Below, piece after piece: positions 16,475 to 24,331 of a stretch of DNA of 64,000 bases. The notes under the pieces are model-generated. The model saw nothing but the letters and a program-made list of their open reading frames with translations. It was not told the origin of the DNA and did no database searches. The number at the start of each line of letters is the position of its first letter. Position 1 is the first letter of the stretch. Both the position numbers and the translations under genes were made by a program. The stretch spans positions 62,001 through 126,000 of the forward strand of contig JBKQSS010000050.1 in NCBI GenBank assembly GCA_052143535.1. Direction: 5' to 3'. Origin of the DNA: JADGRA01 sp052143535. Lineage in GTDB: Bacteria > Myxococcota > Myxococcia > Myxococcales > Myxococcaceae.

Positions 16475-18523
16475 CTAGACGAGCCCCATCGCCTGGAGCG
16501 CCAGGTCGATGGCCTTGATGCCGAAGAAGGGGACCACGATGCCGCCAGCGCCGTAGATGAGCAGCGAGCGGCGCAGAAGCGCGGCCGCGCCGATGGCGCG
16601 GTAGCGGACACCTCGCAGGGCGAGCGGGATGAGGGCGACGATGATGAGGGCATTGAAGATGACTGCCGAGAGAATGGCCGACTGGGGCGAGGCAAGCCGC
16701 ATCACGTTGAGCGGGGCAATCTCCGGAAAGACTCCGATGAACATTGCCGGGAGGATGGCGAAGTACTTGGCGACGTCGTTGGCGATGGAAAAGGTCGTGA
16801 GCGTGCCTCGCGTCATCAACAGTTGCTTTCCGACTTCCACCACCTCCAGAAGCTTGGTGGGGTTGGAGTCCAGGTCGACCATGTTCCCGGCCTCCTTGGC
16901 TGCCTGAGTCCCGGTATTCATCGCCACTCCCACGTCGGCTTGGGCCAGGGCCGGCGCGTCGTTGGTGCCGTCGCCGGTCATCGCCACCAGCTTGCCCTTG
17001 GCCTGCTCGTCTTTGATGAGCTGAAGTTTGGCCTCGGGGGTCGCCTCGGCGAGAAAGTCGTCCACGCCCGCCTCGCGAGCGATAGCGGCGGCGGTGCGGG
17101 GATTGTCGCCGGTAATCATCACCGTCCGGATGCCCATCGCCCGGAACCGGTCGAAGCGCTCCTTGATGCCGCCCTTGATGACGTCCTTCAAGTGGATGAT
17201 GCCCAAGACGCGCGCGCCGTCGGCGACGGCGAGCGGCGTGCCACCGGAGTCCCCGATGCGACTGGCAATGGCGTCGAGCTCCGCGGGCACGACGCCGCCC
17301 AGCGCGCGCACATAGTTGGCAATGGCGTCGACGGCCCCTTTTCGGACGGTGCGACCGCCGATGTCACAGCCGCTCATTCGGGTGAACGCGCTGAAGGCAA
17401 TGAAGTGCGTCCCCGGTTCAGCCACCTCGCGCCCGCGCAGGCGGTAGCGCTCCTTGGCCAGCACCACGATGCTGCGTCCCTCCGGCGTCTCGTCGGCGAG
17501 GCTGCTGAGCTGTGCTGCGTCGGCCAAATCTTCAATCCGCACCCCGGCCAGAGGGAGGAACTCGGTGGCAATCCGGTTTCCGAGGGTGATGGTTCCGGTC
17601 TTATCGAGCAGGAGGGTGTCGACGTCGCCGGCGGCCTCCACCGCGCGCCCGCTCATGGCGATGACGTTTTTCCGCAGCAGCCGGTCCATCCCGGCGATGC
17701 CAATGGCCGAAAGGAGGCCGCCGATGGTGGTGGGAATGAGGCACACCAGCAGTGCGACGATGGTGGTGGCTGACAGCGAAACGCCGCTGTACAGACCGAA
17801 GGGAACCAGCGTCACGCAGGCGAATAGAAAAATCAGCGTCAGGCCGACGAGGAGGATGTGCAGCGCAATCTCATTCGGGGTCTTTTGACGCGCAGCGCCC
17901 TCCACCAAGGCAATCATCCGGTCGAGGAACGACTCTCCGGGGTTGGCCGTAATCCGCACCACGATGCGGTCGGACAGCACCTTCGTACCGCCGGTGACTG
18001 CCGAGCGGTCGCCGCCACTTTCCCGGATGACCGGCGCAGACTCGCCGGTGATGGCGCTCTCGTCGACCGATGCGATGCCCTCGGTTACCTCGCCGTCTCC
18101 GGGGATGAATTGGCCCGCTTCCACGACGACCAAATCCCCCTTCTTGAGGGAGGAGGCGGGGACCTGCTGCTCCACGGCGTCGATGAGCTTTCGCGCCGTG
18201 GTGTCCTTCCGCATGCGGCGCAGCGCATCTGCTTGCGCCTTCCCGCGTCCTTCGGCGACGGCCTCGGCGAGGTTGGCGAAGAGTACCGTGAACCACAGCC
18301 AGAGGCTGGTCAGCCCGGTGAACCATAGCGGTGCGGCGCGGTGGGCCGAGAAGAGGTCCCGCGCCCACAACAGCGTCGTGAGGACCGACCCCACCTCCAC
18401 CACAAACATCACTGGATTTTTCGCCACCAACTGGGGAGCCAGCTTTCGGAAGCTCTCCTTGAGGGCCGGTCCGACGATGGTCGGGTCGAGGAGGGAGGGG
18501 GTCTTGGCGTTGGGGGACGCCAT
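16475..18523 (-). CDS. kdpB: K+-transporting P-type ATPase KdpB subunit
   Basis: A 682-residue P-type ATPase, the usual KdpB length, which hydrolyses ATP to drive K+ import by KdpA. Motifs in order are TGESAPVIRESGGD (actuator TGES), LLLDKTGTITLGNR with the phosphorylated Asp at about 312, and MTGDGTNDAPALAQADVGVAM in the hinge. A pair of N-terminal and four to five later membrane spans are evident. The start at 18523 gives the canonical N-terminus (LLDPTIVGPALKESFRKL) and overlaps the kdpA stop as TGATG. The longer frame upstream is not homologous. Confidence 0.97.
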   Translation of the reverse strand: MASPNAKTPSLLDPTIVGPALKESFRKLAPQLVAKNPVMFVVEVGSVLTTLLWARDLFSAHRAAPLWFTGLTSLWLWFTVLFANLAEAVAEGRGKAQADALRRMRKDTTARKLIDAVEQQVPASSLKKGDLVVVEAGQFIPGDGEVTEGIASVDESAITGESAPVIRESGGDRSAVTGGTKVLSDRIVVRITANPGESFLDRMIALVEGAARQKTPNEIALHILLVGLTLIFLFACVTLVPFGLYSGVSLSATTIVALLVCLIPTTIGGLLSAIGIAGMDRLLRKNVIAMSGRAVEAAGDVDTLLLDKTGTITLGNRIATEFLPLAGVRIEDLADAAQLSSLADETPEGRSIVVLAKERYRLRGREVAEPGTHFIAFSAFTRMSGCDIGGRTVRKGAVDAIANYVRALGGVVPAELDAIASRIGDSGGTPLAVADGARVLGIIHLKDVIKGGIKERFDRFRAMGIRTVMITGDNPRTAAAIAREAGVDDFLAEATPEAKLQLIKDEQAKGKLVAMTGDGTNDAPALAQADVGVAMNTGTQAAKEAGNMVDLDSNPTKLLEVVEVGKQLLMTRGTLTTFSIANDVAKYFAILPAMFIGVFPEIAPLNVMRLASPQSAILSAVIFNALIIVALIPLALRGVRYRAIGAAALLRRSLLIYGAGGIVVPFFGIKAIDLALQAMGLV

Positions 18524-20244
18524 CAGAAGACCCTCCCAGCGCCGGCGAGGAAGTGCTCGACGATGGGCCCGAGGCTGAGCACCGGGAAGAAGGTAAGCGC
18601 CCCGACGATGAGGACCACCGACACCAGAAGGCCGGTGAAAAGCGTGCCGTCCGTGGGGAAGGTGCCAGGTCCAGCCGGCACCACCTTTTTGCCGACCATC
18701 GAGCCAGCGATGGCCAGCGCTGGGATGAGCATGAAAAACCGGCCGACCAGCATGGTCACCGCCAACGTCACGTTCCAAAAGGGGGTGCTGGCATTGAGGC
18801 CGGCGAAGGCCGACCCGTTGTTTCCGGCCCCGCTGGTGAAGGCGTAAAGAATCTCACTCAGCCCGTGCGGCCCTGCGTTGTTCAACCCGGCGAGGCCCAG
18901 TGGCGACACCACCGCCCAGGCCGAGAAACCGAGGATGATGAGGGGGAAAATGAGGACGTACAGCATGGCCAGCTTCATCTCCCGGGCCTCGACTTTCTTC
19001 CCGAGGTACTCCGGGGTGCGGCCCACCATCAGGCCAGCGATGAAGACGCTGAGAATGACGAAGACCAGCATCCCGTAGAGCCCCGCACCGACGCCGCCGA
19101 ACACCACCTCGCCGAGCTGGATGTTGACCAGCGGAACCAGTCCTCCCAAAGGCGTGAAGCTGTCGTGCATCGAGTTGACCGCCCCACAGGACGCGTCGGT
19201 GGTGACCGTGGCAAAGAGAGTCGAGGCGGGAACGCCAAAACGCACTTCCTTGCCTTCCATGTTGCCGGCCGTTTGCGAGACGGCAAGGCTGGAGAGGGCT
19301 GGATTGGGATGGCTTTCGGCCCAGTAGGCGGCCGTCACCCCGGCCAGAAAAAGCACTCCCATCGCTGCGAGAATGGCCCAGCCCTGGCGCTGGCTCTTGG
19401 CCATGCGCCCATAGGCATAGGTGAGGGCTGCGGGAATGGCGAAGATGAGCACCATCTCGAAGAAGTTGGTGAAGGGCGTCGGGCTCTCGAAGGGGTGGGC
19501 GCTGTTGGCGTTGAAGAAGCCTCCGCCGTTGGTCCCCAGCTCCTTGATGGCTTCCTGGGAGGCCACCGGTCCGAGCGCCACCAGCTGCTTCGCGCCCTCC
19601 AACGTCGTGACGTCCCGGTAGGCGGCGAGATTCTGGACGACGCCCTGGCTCGCCAGAACGAGCGCGGCGACGACGCTCAACGGAAGCAGCACGTAGAGGA
19701 TGCCGCGCCAGAGGTCGACCCAGAAGTTCCCGAGCACTCTGGGTGCGCCGGAGGCGAGGCGACGCGTCAACCCGCGCGCCAGGGCGATGGCCACTGCCAT
19801 GCCGGCCGCTGCCGAGGTGAAGTTGTGCCAGGCCAGACCCGCCATCTGGGTCAGGTAGCTCATGGTGGACTCGCCGCTGTAGGCCTGCCAGTTGGTGTTG
19901 GTGGTGAAACTGGCGGCGGTGTTGAAGGCCAAGTCCGCTGGTACGGCGGCGAGCTTCTGCGGGTTGAGCGGCAACCGCAGCTGGAGCCGCTCCAGGGCGT
20001 AGGTGACCAGCATGCTCATGGCGCTGAAGGCGAGCAGCGCAAAGGTGTACTGCAGCCAAGTTTGCTCGCGGCGCGGGTCGACGCCCGACAGCCGGAAGAG
20101 CCCTCGCTCCAGTGGACCGAGCAGGCGTGGCAGTGGCCGCCGTTCACCCTCGTACACCCGGTACAGAAGGACGCCCAGCGGGCGAGTCACGGCGAGGATG
20201 ACGCCGGCGAAGACGACAATTTGAATCCATCCGACGAGCGTCAT
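18523..20244 (-). CDS. kdpA: K+-transporting ATPase KdpA channel-like subunit
   Basis: A 573-residue polytopic protein with about ten membrane spans, the K+-selective pore subunit of KdpFABC. Family landmarks include the first pore region SFTTNTNWQAYSGESTMSYL, then LGTNGGGFFNANSAHPFESP, and the third and fourth filter repeats SCGAVNSMHDSFTPLGG and TSGAGNNGSAFAGL. All four selectivity loops look intact. The start ATG lies seven bases after kdpF and the stop overlaps kdpB by one base. Confidence 0.97.
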   Translation of the reverse strand: MTLVGWIQIVVFAGVILAVTRPLGVLLYRVYEGERRPLPRLLGPLERGLFRLSGVDPRREQTWLQYTFALLAFSAMSMLVTYALERLQLRLPLNPQKLAAVPADLAFNTAASFTTNTNWQAYSGESTMSYLTQMAGLAWHNFTSAAAGMAVAIALARGLTRRLASGAPRVLGNFWVDLWRGILYVLLPLSVVAALVLASQGVVQNLAAYRDVTTLEGAKQLVALGPVASQEAIKELGTNGGGFFNANSAHPFESPTPFTNFFEMVLIFAIPAALTYAYGRMAKSQRQGWAILAAMGVLFLAGVTAAYWAESHPNPALSSLAVSQTAGNMEGKEVRFGVPASTLFATVTTDASCGAVNSMHDSFTPLGGLVPLVNIQLGEVVFGGVGAGLYGMLVFVILSVFIAGLMVGRTPEYLGKKVEAREMKLAMLYVLIFPLIILGFSAWAVVSPLGLAGLNNAGPHGLSEILYAFTSGAGNNGSAFAGLNASTPFWNVTLAVTMLVGRFFMLIPALAIAGSMVGKKVVPAGPGTFPTDGTLFTGLLVSVVLIVGALTFFPVLSLGPIVEHFLAGAGRVF

Positions 20245-20251
20245 GGCAGGC

Positions 20252-20341
20252 CTAGAAGCGCTCCGGCCGGAGCAGCGCGTAGACGAGGTACACGGTCAGC
20301 AGCAGCGAGACCGCCCCGCCCAGCCAGTAGTCAAGTGTCAT
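20252..20341 (-). CDS. kdpF: K+-transporting ATPase KdpF, 29 residues
   Basis: A 29-residue single-span peptide (MTLDYWLGGAVSLLLTVYLV then YALLRPERF). It matches KdpF in size and in the C-terminal LLRPE(R/K)F motif. KdpF is a lipid-like stabiliser sitting beside KdpA in the KdpFABC complex. It is far shorter than the surrounding open frame; the ATG at 20341 is preceded by GAGGG at good spacing. The gene lies seven bases before kdpA and ten bases after another tiny membrane-protein ORF. Confidence 0.9.
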   Translation of the reverse strand: MTLDYWLGGAVSLLLTVYLVYALLRPERF

Positions 20342-20351
20342 AGGCGAGCCC

Positions 20352-20435
20352 TCACACCCTGCTGCAGGCCCAGGCGTAGCCGAAGGCTGCGGCAAAGAAG
20401 ACGACGGCAATGGCGACGAAAAGGGTGTCGAGCAT
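20352..20435 (-). CDS. Tiny single-span membrane protein at the head of the kdp operon, 27 residues
   Basis: A 27-residue ORF starting MLDTLFVAIAVVFFAAAFGY and ending AWACSRV. It has a single hydrophobic helix with a short basic C-terminus. It is preceded by AAGGA nine bases before ATG 20435 and ends ten bases before kdpF. I recall similar very small ORFs ahead of kdpF in other bacterial kdp operons, but no function is established to my knowledge. By position and form it could be a second KdpF-like accessory subunit. It is the first ORF after the candidate sigma-54 promoter. Confidence 0.7.
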   Translation of the reverse strand: MLDTLFVAIAVVFFAAAFGYAWACSRV

Positions 20436-20464
20436 GGGTTGCAGTCCTTCGACGGCGAATGCGG

Positions 20465-20480
20465 TGCATGGGCCGCGCCA
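20465..20480 (-). promoter_or_regulatory. Candidate sigma-54 (-24/-12) promoter of the kdp operon
   Basis: On the reverse strand the sequence is TGGCGCGGCCCATGCA. It fits the sigma-54 consensus TGGCACG-N4-TTGCW with invariant GG and GC exactly ten bases apart. The predicted transcription start, about 20454, leaves a leader of about 19 bases containing AAGGA before the first small ORF. The presence of a sigma-54 activator in the same locus supports it. GG-N10-GC alone is common in GC-rich DNA, so the extended match and position carry the weight. Confidence 0.65.
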
Positions 20481-20531
20481 GGGAGGCAGCAGTCCGAAAG
20501 GAAAGCCGGCAGCGAGCCGCCGGACTGCGGA

Positions 20532-20569
20532 CTGCAATGCTCCTGCCCCACACCTCGTGCAGGCTGCAC
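20532..20569. promoter_or_regulatory. Candidate activator-binding dyads upstream of kdp
   Basis: A perfect dyad GTGCAG-G-CTGCAC lies at 20557-20569, and a CTGCAATGCTC element at 20532-20542 matches CTGCA-N-TGCAG at nine of eleven positions. They lie about 80-115 bases upstream of the predicted kdp transcription start, the normal range for sigma-54 enhancer sites. Related dyads occur upstream of the porin promoter. That the NtrC-type regulator binds them is inference. Confidence 0.45.
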
Positions 20570-20600
20570 GGCGGAAGGCCGGCTCTCTTCCGGGGACGCT

Positions 20601-22115
20601 TCAGTATTTGAAGATGAAGTCCATGGCCGTCACCAACTGGTCTTGGGCCGTCCCGTTGTTGTAGGCCGGCCGCTCGAAGGAATGCTCGTAGCGGATTTCC
20701 GGGCGCATGATGATGCTCGTCCCGAAGAAGTGCGCCCAGGAAATCATCGTCTCGAAGTACTGCGTCTTGTAGCCCGTGCGCTGGCCTTCGATGTCGTCGA
20801 AGTACTCAATCCGGTAGGTGAAAGCGTCGTGCTCGGTGACCTTGACCTCCAGGTAGTCGACGATGGACCACTCCGGGGCAAAGCACTTGGTCTGCCCGCC
20901 AGAGCACCAAGCGCCGTTGGCACCGGCGATGAGCGCAGGGTTGTTGGGAACAAAAATACTCGGGACGTTCAACTGGTACTGGTACCAGGTCTCTAGGGCC
21001 ATGTGCACCGGCCCATCGCCGAACTGGTGGTACCAGGTCGCGTAGTACGCGTTCATATTGTTGTAGCCGTAGTTGGCGGTGTTGATGGAGTTGGCGCACA
21101 GGTAGACGTTGTCCTTGCCTTCGGTCCACGTGTAGGAGAGGCAAAAAGTGGCGGTCGGCTGAGCCCCTGCGTTCTTCACCCAGAAGGCGACGTCGTTGCC
21201 GGAGGAGAAACCGGCCTGGAAGAGCCAGTGGTCGTCTAGCTTGAGCGTCACCATGACGCCCAACTGCGTATAGGCGTCGTAGGTGTAAAGCAGCGAGTGG
21301 CTATAGGTGTAGTTGTCCGGAGCGAGCTGAGCCTCAATGTCCGGCACCGAGATGTAGCGGCCGACGCGGACGTTGAGGCCGGCCAGGACTGGGAAGTACA
21401 GGTCCACGTAAAACATCACCGGGTCGTAGCCGATGCGATTGTTGTCGACCAAGAGTTGGTTGCTGAAGACGCCCTTCATCGTCGTGTAGCGGTAGTCGAG
21501 GCCGACGAGGTTGGCGAGCCGGAAGCCCCAGTCAAAGTGTTCGGTCTGCACAGTGTCCGGGTCCCGCTCGATGTAGAGCGTGAACTGGTCGAGAATCCAG
21601 CTGTTCGAGACGGAGTAGTAGGCCGCTGGCGCATTGGCATAGCCGCTCTCCCGAGAGCTGCTGAGGTTGAAGCCGCCGGCCAGCCACCCGTAAATGGTGA
21701 CCCCGCTCTCTTTCCAGGCATCTCCGCCGGGGCCGCCATAGATGGCGGCCATCAACGGCGTCCACGAGTCATTGGGAGCGCCGATGGTGGGTGAACCACC
21801 GTAGGGCCAATAGGACCAAGGAAAGGGCGGGTTGCTGACGGGCGGAGGGTAGCCCCGGTACGGCGCCGGTGGCGTGCTGGGCAGCGTGTTGGTCCAGTCC
21901 TCCCAGTAGGCATTCCCCAAGCGGCTGAAGAAGCCTTGGCTTTGTGTGCTGGAAACGCCCCCATCCTCTGCGCCGACGGCAACCGCTGGCGCAGCAGTTA
22001 CCCCCGCGTCAGTCCCGGGCAGGGCTGCGGCCGTCGAGGAAGCGCCGTCTGGCGGCTGCGCCGGTGCGTCCAGTGCCGCGCACAGCAGAGTCAACAGCAG
22101 CGTGGTGTGAGCCAT
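20601..22115 (-). CDS. Outer-membrane beta-barrel porin (BBP2/OmpL-like), kdp-linked
   Basis: A 504-residue exported protein: signal peptide (MAHTTLLLTLLCAALDAPAQ), an Ala/Thr/Pro-rich linker to about residue 60, then a Tyr/Trp-rich barrel. Alternating strands such as FDWGFRLANLVGLDYRYTTM, DPVMFYVDLYFPVLAGLNVR and SIIMRPEIRYEHSF are visible, and the chain ends in an aromatic residue (DFIFKY), as outer-membrane barrels do. It resembles the putative beta-barrel porin-2 family; transported solute unknown. It ends 165 bases before the kdp operon, same strand, and has its own sigma-54-type promoter. Its location suggests it admits K+ or a counter-ion across the outer membrane; that is inference. 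Confidence 0.8.
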   Translation of the reverse strand: MAHTTLLLTLLCAALDAPAQPPDGASSTAAALPGTDAGVTAAPAVAVGAEDGGVSSTQSQGFFSRLGNAYWEDWTNTLPSTPPAPYRGYPPPVSNPPFPWSYWPYGGSPTIGAPNDSWTPLMAAIYGGPGGDAWKESGVTIYGWLAGGFNLSSSRESGYANAPAAYYSVSNSWILDQFTLYIERDPDTVQTEHFDWGFRLANLVGLDYRYTTMKGVFSNQLLVDNNRIGYDPVMFYVDLYFPVLAGLNVRVGRYISVPDIEAQLAPDNYTYSHSLLYTYDAYTQLGVMVTLKLDDHWLFQAGFSSGNDVAFWVKNAGAQPTATFCLSYTWTEGKDNVYLCANSINTANYGYNNMNAYYATWYHQFGDGPVHMALETWYQYQLNVPSIFVPNNPALIAGANGAWCSGGQTKCFAPEWSIVDYLEVKVTEHDAFTYRIEYFDDIEGQRTGYKTQYFETMISWAHFFGTSIIMRPEIRYEHSFERPAYNNGTAQDQLVTAMDFIFKY

Positions 22116-22145
22116 CGAAGGTCCGCGTCTCTTTCAAAGGAGTGC

Positions 22146-22166
22146 TCCGGGGGGTCTCGCCCCGGA
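22146..22166 (-). other. Hairpin in the predicted porin mRNA leader
   Basis: Inverted arms TCCGGGG (22146-22152) and CCCCGGA (22160-22166) with a seven-base loop form a perfect seven-pair stem. If transcription starts near 22177, the hairpin occupies the start of a 62-base leader, so it may stabilise the message or modulate translation. It has no T-tract, so it is not an intrinsic terminator. Confidence 0.4.
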
Positions 22167-22187
22167 CTTTAACTGGGGGTGCGACAT

Positions 22188-22203
22188 CGCAAGGGCTATG
22201 CCA
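22188..22203 (-). promoter_or_regulatory. Candidate sigma-54 (-24/-12) promoter of the porin gene
   Basis: The reverse strand reads TGGCATAGCCCTTGCG. TGGCA and TTGC both match the sigma-54 consensus with exact GG-N10-GC spacing. The predicted start, about 22177, is 62 bases before the porin ATG. It is one of the two best sigma-54 matches in the window, and the other controls the adjacent kdp operon. Two perfect CTGCA-N-TGCAG dyads are upstream. Confidence 0.65.
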
Positions 22204-22253
22204 TACGCGGAATAAGCTCTGTTCTGGACGGCTTGGCGGCACGCCGGCCCGCG

Positions 22254-22341
22254 CTGCATTGCAGGGTGCAATGGCGCCCGGGAGTCCGTCTCGCTTTTAA
22301 AAGCAGCGCCCCCGCGCCCTCTTGGGCGGCCTGCACTGCAG
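22254..22341. promoter_or_regulatory. Paired CTGCA-N-TGCAG dyads, candidate enhancer of the porin promoter
   Basis: CTGCATTGCAG (22254-22264) and CTGCACTGCAG (22331-22341) are perfect 5+1+5 dyads. Their centres are 77 bases apart, at about 82 and 159 bases upstream of the predicted porin start. A second overlapping dyad, ATTGCA-GGG-TGCAAT, is at 22258-22272. Spacing and position fit sites for an NtrC-type activator; the assignment to the regulator at 11423 is inference. Confidence 0.5.
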
Positions 22342-22712
22342 AATGGCCTGCCGGCGGGCTTGGGGAAGAACGCAGAGTGTGGCCCAAGACCGCCTTGCCC
22401 GACGCAGCCGCCCCAAACTCTTTGCGGGCTTCTGAGTCCTCCTCGACCCTTCCAAAGGTGTGGCGGTGGCCTCCGCTGCGCTCACACTTCTCGACATTGC
22501 CCCGACTGGCGAAGGGCCCTCGGGCCTCCTAATTTCCTAAGGCAGCGGAAGTTTTTCTCCAACCGACATGCCAGAGGGCCCTCGCAACCTCTCCAGCGGC
22601 GGAGGGTTCTCCTTCAAGGTCTTGGCCCGGAGCTTGCGGCACATTTTGGGGAAAAAGGGCCGGACGGTAAATAGAAGAAGCGCTCGGACGTCCCTAATGT
22701 TGGGTGGTTGCA
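22342..22712. other. Intergenic region upstream of the small membrane protein; no gene seen
   Basis: Together with the porin control region this is a gap of about 600 bases. No ORF here shows coding character. GGGCCCTCG occurs twice (about 22515 and 22577). A possible promoter for the rightward small gene has a TAAATA-like -10 near 22666, but its -35 is poor, so it is only a weak suggestion. Confidence 0.3.
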
Positions 22713-22973
22713 ATGGCGCACGCACGCACAGTCCTGGAGGCAACTAGCTCTCGAAGCCAACCCTCCCTTCTGCGGTTGACGGTCATCGCGCTGGTGTTGG
22801 CCTTGGCCTTCGACGCACTCAGTACGGCATTGGCCTGGGACGTGGTGCGAGCGCTCGAAGGCGCAGTCCAGCGCTCGCCAGTGCACGCGGTGCGCCCCGC
22901 GGACGTCCGGCGCGCCGACGTCCCACCACCTTCGGGACAGGCTCCGTCGTCCCCGGGGCCATCGGGACGTTAG
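22713..22973 (+). CDS. Small single-span membrane protein, hypothetical
   Basis: An 86-residue ORF from ATG 22713. One clear membrane helix (LLRLTVIALVLALAFDALST, about residues 21-40) is followed by a Pro/Ala/Arg-rich hydrophilic tail. I do not recognise a family. The start codon is preceded only by a weak GGGTGG. The end overlaps the convergent FAD-enzyme stop by four bases, which is unusual but possible. The hydrophobic helix argues that it is coding; the tail has GC-biased composition, so confidence is moderate. Confidence 0.45.
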   Translation: MAHARTVLEATSSRSQPSLLRLTVIALVLALAFDALSTALAWDVVRALEGAVQRSPVHAVRPADVRRADVPPPSGQAPSSPGPSGR

Positions 22974-24331
22974 CCGGCGGTCGGCGTCTTTCCTTCAGGC
23001 ACGAGGAGCCGGGCCAGCTCTGCGGCCTGGACGCGGATGTCCGGAATGGCCGTGGACTCCCAGTCGTCTCCGCGCCGTACCGAGCCCAGGGTCCAGAGCC
23101 GACTGCCCGCCTGACCGTTCCCGTCGAGCAGCGCCCCGCGGCCGTCGGTGGCCAGCCCGAGGCGAAGCGGGCCGGCGCGCGCCAGACCGCGCCGAAGCAG
23201 AGCGCTCACCAGCGCGTCCGGGTCATTGGCGTGGCCGGTGGGCCCGGTGCAGTTGACGGCCAAGTCGACCACCAGCGCCTTCTCGCGGACGGCGCCTCTT
23301 GGCCGGAACCGCGCCTCGAGTCTGGAATGGAGGGCGGCCAGTTTGAGCAGCCGCCCAGCGTGCACCTGCAGCTGCCCCGACTCCCGGAAGGCCCGCACTT
23401 GCTGGCCCACCTCGGGGGCGACGCGGTGCCGGTGGACCTCCCAGTACGTCCTCGCGTGGCGGTTGAAGCGCTCCCGCTCGGCCGGTGCGAAGGAGCGCCA
23501 GAGGCGCTGGGCTTGTGTGCGCACAGCGTCGACCGCTGGGCGCCAGTCGCCATGCGGCTGCTGGGAGGCCAACCGCAATGCGCGCAGAGCTGGCCGAATT
23601 CTTCCGGCCGGGAGCTCCAGGTCCAACGGAGCCAGCGTTTCAGCGCCGTGTGAATTGGGCAGGAGGCCGTGGCGGGAGAGGACGTGCCAGGGCCCACGAT
23701 GGCCTCGTGAGGCGAGTGAAAGCAGGACGTCGACCGCCGTCAGGCCCCCGCCCACCAGGAGCACGCTTGTTTCGGGGGGCGGCCATTGCGTCTCACCCGG
23801 CCACGGCCACTGCCAGACGCGCGAACTTGCGTCGCGCGAGACGGCGAGCGGGCCGGGAGGACAATTTCCGAGTGCGAGGACTGCGTACCGCGCGAGGACG
23901 GAGCCTCCCAGGGCGAGGTGCAAGCGGACTCCCGAAGGCGTCTCTTCCGCGTCACGCACCTCTGCCTTTCGGCGCTCCAGCCGTGCGCCCGAAGCGCCCC
24001 GCTCCGCTTCCTCGAGCACCTCGCTCAGGTAGTCGCCGTAGCGGCCGCGAGGCGCGTAGGTGTCAGGCCCGGCGCTGCCGTCGTGCCGGCGAAGCCAGGC
24101 GAGAAAGTGCTCGTCCTCGTCGGGAAGGGCACTCATCCGCGCCGCCGGCACGTTGAGGATGTGGCAGGTCTCCTCGGTGCGGTAGGCGATGCCGCGTGCG
24201 AAGTCTCCGGAGCGGTCAAGCAGCAGAAGCCGAGCGCCCGGAGGGGCTCTTTTCAACAGCTGAATGGCGAGCAGAGCGCCGCTCGCACCGCCTCCGACGA
24301 TGGCGACGTCGAAAGCGAACGCCCGAGTCAC
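22970..24331 (-). CDS. FAD/NAD(P)-binding protein (NAD_binding_9 type)
   Basis: A 453-residue flavoprotein-like enzyme. The N-terminal Rossmann motif VAIVGGGASGALLA is at residues 9-22, followed by DRSGDFARGIAYRT and the family element HILNVPAARMSAL. A second nucleotide fold has VLLVGGGLTAVDVLLSLAS near residue 195. This layout is typical of the FAD-NAD(P)-binding family often annotated as FAD-dependent oxidoreductase; the substrate is unknown. Start is GTG 24331, chosen because it overlaps the ilvE stop as GTGA and places the FAD motif correctly. It is translationally coupled to ilvE. Confidence 0.8.
   Translation of the reverse strand: MTRAFAFDVAIVGGGASGALLAIQLLKRAPPGARLLLLDRSGDFARGIAYRTEETCHILNVPAARMSALPDEDEHFLAWLRRHDGSAGPDTYAPRGRYGDYLSEVLEEAERGASGARLERRKAEVRDAEETPSGVRLHLALGGSVLARYAVLALGNCPPGPLAVSRDASSRVWQWPWPGETQWPPPETSVLLVGGGLTAVDVLLSLASRGHRGPWHVLSRHGLLPNSHGAETLAPLDLELPAGRIRPALRALRLASQQPHGDWRPAVDAVRTQAQRLWRSFAPAERERFNRHARTYWEVHRHRVAPEVGQQVRAFRESGQLQVHAGRLLKLAALHSRLEARFRPRGAVREKALVVDLAVNCTGPTGHANDPDALVSALLRRGLARAGPLRLGLATDGRGALLDGNGQAGSRLWTLGSVRRGDDWESTAIPDIRVQAAELARLLVPEGKTPTAG

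Noticed and set aside
18553..20343. A 596-codon forward ORF opposite kdpA
   Set aside because: It is antisense to an unambiguous kdpA. Its His/Glu/Gly/Arg-rich composition is an artefact of the opposite frame.
20436..20600. c-di-AMP (ydaO-type) riboswitch before kdp
   Set aside because: The predicted leader is only about 19 bases, and the conserved ydaO elements are not present in the 165-base gap.
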